From contig JAFAPL010000449.1 in NCBI GenBank assembly GCA_019247135.1, forward strand, positions 1 through 6,540: a DNA stretch of 6,540 nt. The letters are read 5' to 3'. Shown here one piece after another: positions 4,082 through 6,540 of this stretch (within the stretch, counting starts at the first letter, position 1; each line of letters starts with the position of its first letter). The stretch comes from Chloroflexota bacterium (GTDB taxonomy: Bacteria; Chloroflexota; UBA6077; CF-72). The notes under the pieces were generated by a model. That model was not told the origin of the DNA, did not search any database, and saw only the letters and a program-made list of their open reading frames with translations. The translations under genes and the position numbers were made by a program.

Positions 4082-6540
4082 TCAGACCGCGGCTGGCTGG
4101 CGCGCGCTTCCGTCCAGCTCCTTCAACAGCCGCTCGAACTCCAGCGCGGTCTCGCGAGTGGGCTCGTCCATACCGGCTACTACTTTACCTTCAGTGTCCG
4201 AGGCGAGCTGGCGGAGCTTGGAGCGCATGCGCCGCTCTTCGCGCACGAGCGCGACACGGTCGCCCCGCCCCGCGTGGATGCGGAAAAGGGCCAACCACGC
4301 CCGCTCATCGCCGGGGTCCATTTCCGTCAGGTCGCGGTACGCGTCGATGGCGGGTGGGAGCAGATCGTTCGCGGCGTACAGGTCTGCCAAAGACAACGTC
4401 GCGGACTGATACAAGCGCCGAAAGTGCTCGCGCAACGTGACGCCGCTGCCGTCCCGGTCTTCTGCCCAGGCGTAGCGTCGTGCTTCCGGACCTTCGAGCA
4501 AATCGCCGGTGTAGAGCGCACGTGCGCGCTCCAGCCGTTCGATCATGAGCGTCGGCGGGGCTGGGGCGGTGCGCTTGGACGGGACGAGCTCCAGGAACTC
4601 CTGCGCGTCGCTGTAGATGACAGCTGGGTCGAGCCGCAGGCGGGCAGATCCAAAGATGCCGTCGCCCTGTTGAGCATCCTTGTCCTCTCCCAGCAGCTTG
4701 CGCAAACGGTAGCGCAGCTGGCGGATGCGGTGCGCGGGCTTATCGACATCGCTATCTGGCCAGAGCGCGGCGACGAGCTGGTCACGCGCAACGCCATCGA
4801 TCGGCTGACAGGCGAGAAAGAGCAGAAACTCCCAGGGCTTGACGTCCCCGCGCGCGCGCCCGGGCCAGACCTGTTGGCCGTTGTAGAGGACGCGCGGGCC
4901 GCCGAAGCAGAGCACCTGGAGCGGTGGACCGCCGGCTCCGGTTTGCTCAGCGGGATCAATGCTGGACTCCGGTAGCTGCGGCGCACCGCGCTCTGGCTCA
5001 GCTTGCGATTCCGAGGGCGCAGCATCGATCGTCTGCTCGGCAATCGGACCACCAGGTTCGACCGGCGCGGGAGACGGGGCGGGAGGCGCAGCGGAGGCGT
5101 AGGCCGTCCGCATGACGCGCACGAGTCGCTCGAGATGCTCAGCGGTGACCTGGAATCCAAACAGTTCGACCGGTTCACGGTTGTCAATGCGCAGCAACAG
5201 GCGGCCACCTCCGCCCAGGAACGCCGCGTCGGCGACGCCCAACATTCCGACGCTGAGCGCTTCGTCCTCCATGTGCAGCACCATACGGGTCGCGAACTGC
5301 GTCACAGCCGGCAACTGGACGGCTTCGGTCGGCATACTCGTTGCGGCAATCACGCGCACGCCAAGGGCGGCCGCGTGAGGCATCAATAGCTCCAGTTCGG
5401 CGCTACGCTCACGCAACTGAGTGAGCTCGGCCAGCACGACGACGAGCTCCGGGTAGCCTCCAGTCTCGGTTGCACGATGGTCCAGCTCGTGTCGCAGGTC
5501 CGCGAGCAGACGGTCCAGCTCGGTCGTGTTGGACGGGTCGAGCGTCCGCTGCAGGTGCGGCATCGCGCCGAGCGGCGCCGGCAACGCACGCGGCTCGGCC
5601 ACCATCCACATCCGCAGCTGGTCTGGTGAGCAACGCGCGGCGAGCGTAGCGAGAAGACTGGTGAGAATGACGTCCGCGCCGTGACCAGGATGACTGGCGA
5701 TCAGCAAGTTGCCGAGCGCCGGCCACGCTCCCGACAGGATCTGGTGATCGGGCAACGCGCCAAGCGGAACGCACAAGTCGGCCGCGGAGCGCTCGGCTTC
5801 GGCGGTGGACAGAAGTCGACCTTTGCGGGTTCGAACGAGTCGCAGCAGGACGTCTTCGTCGCCGGTCACGTACGCCTCCGCCTGCGAATCTAGGCGTGCG
5901 CCAATTTCGGGCGCGAGATCGACGAGCACTGCCTGTTCAGATACGCCACCGGAAAGCGTCAGCGTCGTCGAACTTCTGCCGTGGCGCACGGCGACGACTC
6001 CAACCTGCTGCAGGTTGTACTCATGCAGGAACGCACGGACCTGGCTCACAACCGCCGCGACCGGGTCCGATGCGCCGGGCTGCAATCCGCGCGTGAAGGC
6101 GTGAGTCAGCTCGGCGGCGGCGTAGCCACCGGTGACCACGACGTCCGACTCCGGTTCGCGGCTGAGTGGCCGCAAGTGCTGACGACGTCGCACGACGAAC
6201 GCTCTGGCTCCAGCGGCGATCGCCAGCGCGCCCGCCGCACCCGCGATGGGTACCACCGGCGGAGTCTCGATCTCGGGCTGCCCGACCGGAGGTTCGGGCA
6301 CACCCGTTGCTGCGGGCGTTGGGTCCGAGGCGCCGGAGCGGTTCAGCTTCGGGCTCCTGCGGCGGGACGATGGCGCTGACGGTGGGAGACGCGGCCGCGG
6401 TGAGATCGGGGTCTGCAACTCCCGGTTCTTCGGCCGAGGAGCGGAGAGCAACCGTCGTGTCGGGCGATGGTTGCGGAGCGTGGGCCAGCAGCGGCGACCC
6501 TGCGCTCCGGTCTGCCGGGTCGGCATCGGCATCCTGCGAT
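4082..6540 (-). CDS. Membrane-tethered SARP/BTAD transcriptional regulator fused to a degenerate FtsK-like domain (5' end outside or frameshifted)
   Basis: Probable membrane-bound one-component regulator. Numbered from ATG 6532 (816 residues), it has a Pro-rich linker (to about 92), one membrane segment (about 93-114) followed by RRR, and an FtsK/SpoIIIE-like domain (about 250-475). That domain shows VPLGALPD, then NLLIASHPGHGADVILTSLL where FtsK has LLIAGxTGSGKS: Gly283 and Gly285 remain but the Lys is Ala286 and the Ser is Asp287. Walker B is ELVVVLAEL, with Asp replaced by Ala368 and Glu369 kept, so ATP hydrolysis is unlikely. After a second acidic Pro linker (480-535) comes an OmpR/SARP winged helix (about 537-638, ending in the signature LWPDSDVDKPAHRIRQLRYRLRKLLG region), then a BTAD TPR-like domain (about 641-800). 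SARPs activate transcription from heptamer repeats. The positive-inside rule places the DNA-binding end in the cytoplasm. The ATG at 6532 is doubtful because another frame from 6539 looks like the genuine linker. Confidence 0.85.
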   Translation of the reverse strand, partial: RRMPMPTRQTGAQGRRCWPTLRNHRPTRRLLSAPRPKNRELQTPISPRPRLPPSAPSSRRRSPKLNRSGASDPTPAATGVPEPPVGQPEIETPPVVPIAGAAGALAIAAGARAFVVRRRQHLRPLSREPESDVVVTGGYAAAELTHAFTRGLQPGASDPVAAVVSQVRAFLHEYNLQQVGVVAVRHGRSSTTLTLSGGVSEQAVLVDLAPEIGARLDSQAEAYVTGDEDVLLRLVRTRKGRLLSTAEAERSAADLCVPLGALPDHQILSGAWPALGNLLIASHPGHGADVILTSLLATLAARCSPDQLRMWMVAEPRALPAPLGAMPHLQRTLDPSNTTELDRLLADLRHELDHRATETGGYPELVVVLAELTQLRERSAELELLMPHAAALGVRVIAATSMPTEAVQLPAVTQFATRMVLHMEDEALSVGMLGVADAAFLGGGGRLLLRIDNREPVELFGFQVTAEHLERLVRVMRTAYASAAPPAPSPAPVEPGGPIAEQTIDAAPSESQAEPERGAPQLPESSIDPAEQTGAGGPPLQVLCFGGPRVLYNGQQVWPGRARGDVKPWEFLLFLACQPIDGVARDQLVAALWPDSDVDKPAHRIRQLRYRLRKLLGEDKDAQQGDGIFGSARLRLDPAVIYSDAQEFLELVPSKRTAPAPPTLMIERLERARALYTGDLLEGPEARRYAWAEDRDGSGVTLREHFRRLYQSATLSLADLYAANDLLPPAIDAYRDLTEMDPGDERAWLALFRIHAGRGDRVALVREERRMRSKLRQLASDTEGKVVAGMDEPTRETALEFERLLKELDGSARQPAAV

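Noticed and set aside
2745..4409. Long plus-strand reading frame of 554 codons spanning the repeat array and acetyltransferase region
   Set aside because: It is antisense to several well-supported minus-strand genes, has low-complexity composition with no recognisable domain, and crosses the non-coding repeat array. Long antisense frames are expected in GC-rich DNA.
4016..4975. Plus-strand reading frame of 319 codons opposite the SARP domain
   Set aside because: It mirrors the SARP/BTAD coding sequence in an antisense frame; the minus strand carries clear domain motifs.

Overview
The window is a GC-rich piece of a bacterial genome with all of its genes on the minus strand, so transcription runs from position 6540 towards 1. 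The content looks like the edge of a conjugative (type IV secretion-like) module from a Gram-positive-type or monoderm high-GC lineage. Chloroflexota is my best guess and Actinomycetota the alternative. This rests on the SARP/BTAD regulator architecture, the TrbL-like membrane protein with a signal peptide, and a membrane-anchored NlpC/P60 hydrolase. The lineage call is inference; there is no rRNA or housekeeping marker.

Layout in transcription order. (1) 6540-4082: a large regulator with a Pro/Ala/acidic linker, one membrane segment, an FtsK/SpoIIIE-like domain that has lost its Walker A lysine, a second linker, and a C-terminal SARP winged helix plus BTAD (TPR-like) domain. It is cut by the window edge, and its N-terminal linker probably contains a frameshift near 6331-6345. 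(2) 3967-3141: a two-domain GNAT acetyltransferase that appears broken, with a one-base frameshift at a G run (3880-3883) and a missing acetyl-CoA pyrophosphate loop near 3735-3740. (3) 3140-2969: a non-coding stretch with three imperfect direct repeats of 30-32 bp, each holding two GCGTCAC-type heptamers exactly 12 bp apart. (4) 2968-1502: a membrane-anchored protein with a PEGA domain and a PD40/TolB-like beta-propeller. (5) 1505-423: a TrbL/VirB6-like polytopic conjugation channel protein, overlapping the previous gene by ATGA. (6) 419-1: the first 139 residues of a membrane-tethered NlpC/P60 cell-wall hydrolase, starting 3 bases after the previous stop.

Genes 4-6 form a tight, translationally coupled operon: a cell-surface propeller, an inner channel component, and a wall-opening enzyme. 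The repeat array sits directly upstream of this operon. SARP-type regulators are known to bind tandem heptamers about one helical turn apart, and a SARP-type regulator is encoded next door. The most interesting hypothesis is therefore that a membrane-tethered FtsK-like/SARP protein binds the repeat array and switches on the transfer operon. This is inference from architecture and position; nothing in the sequence proves it.
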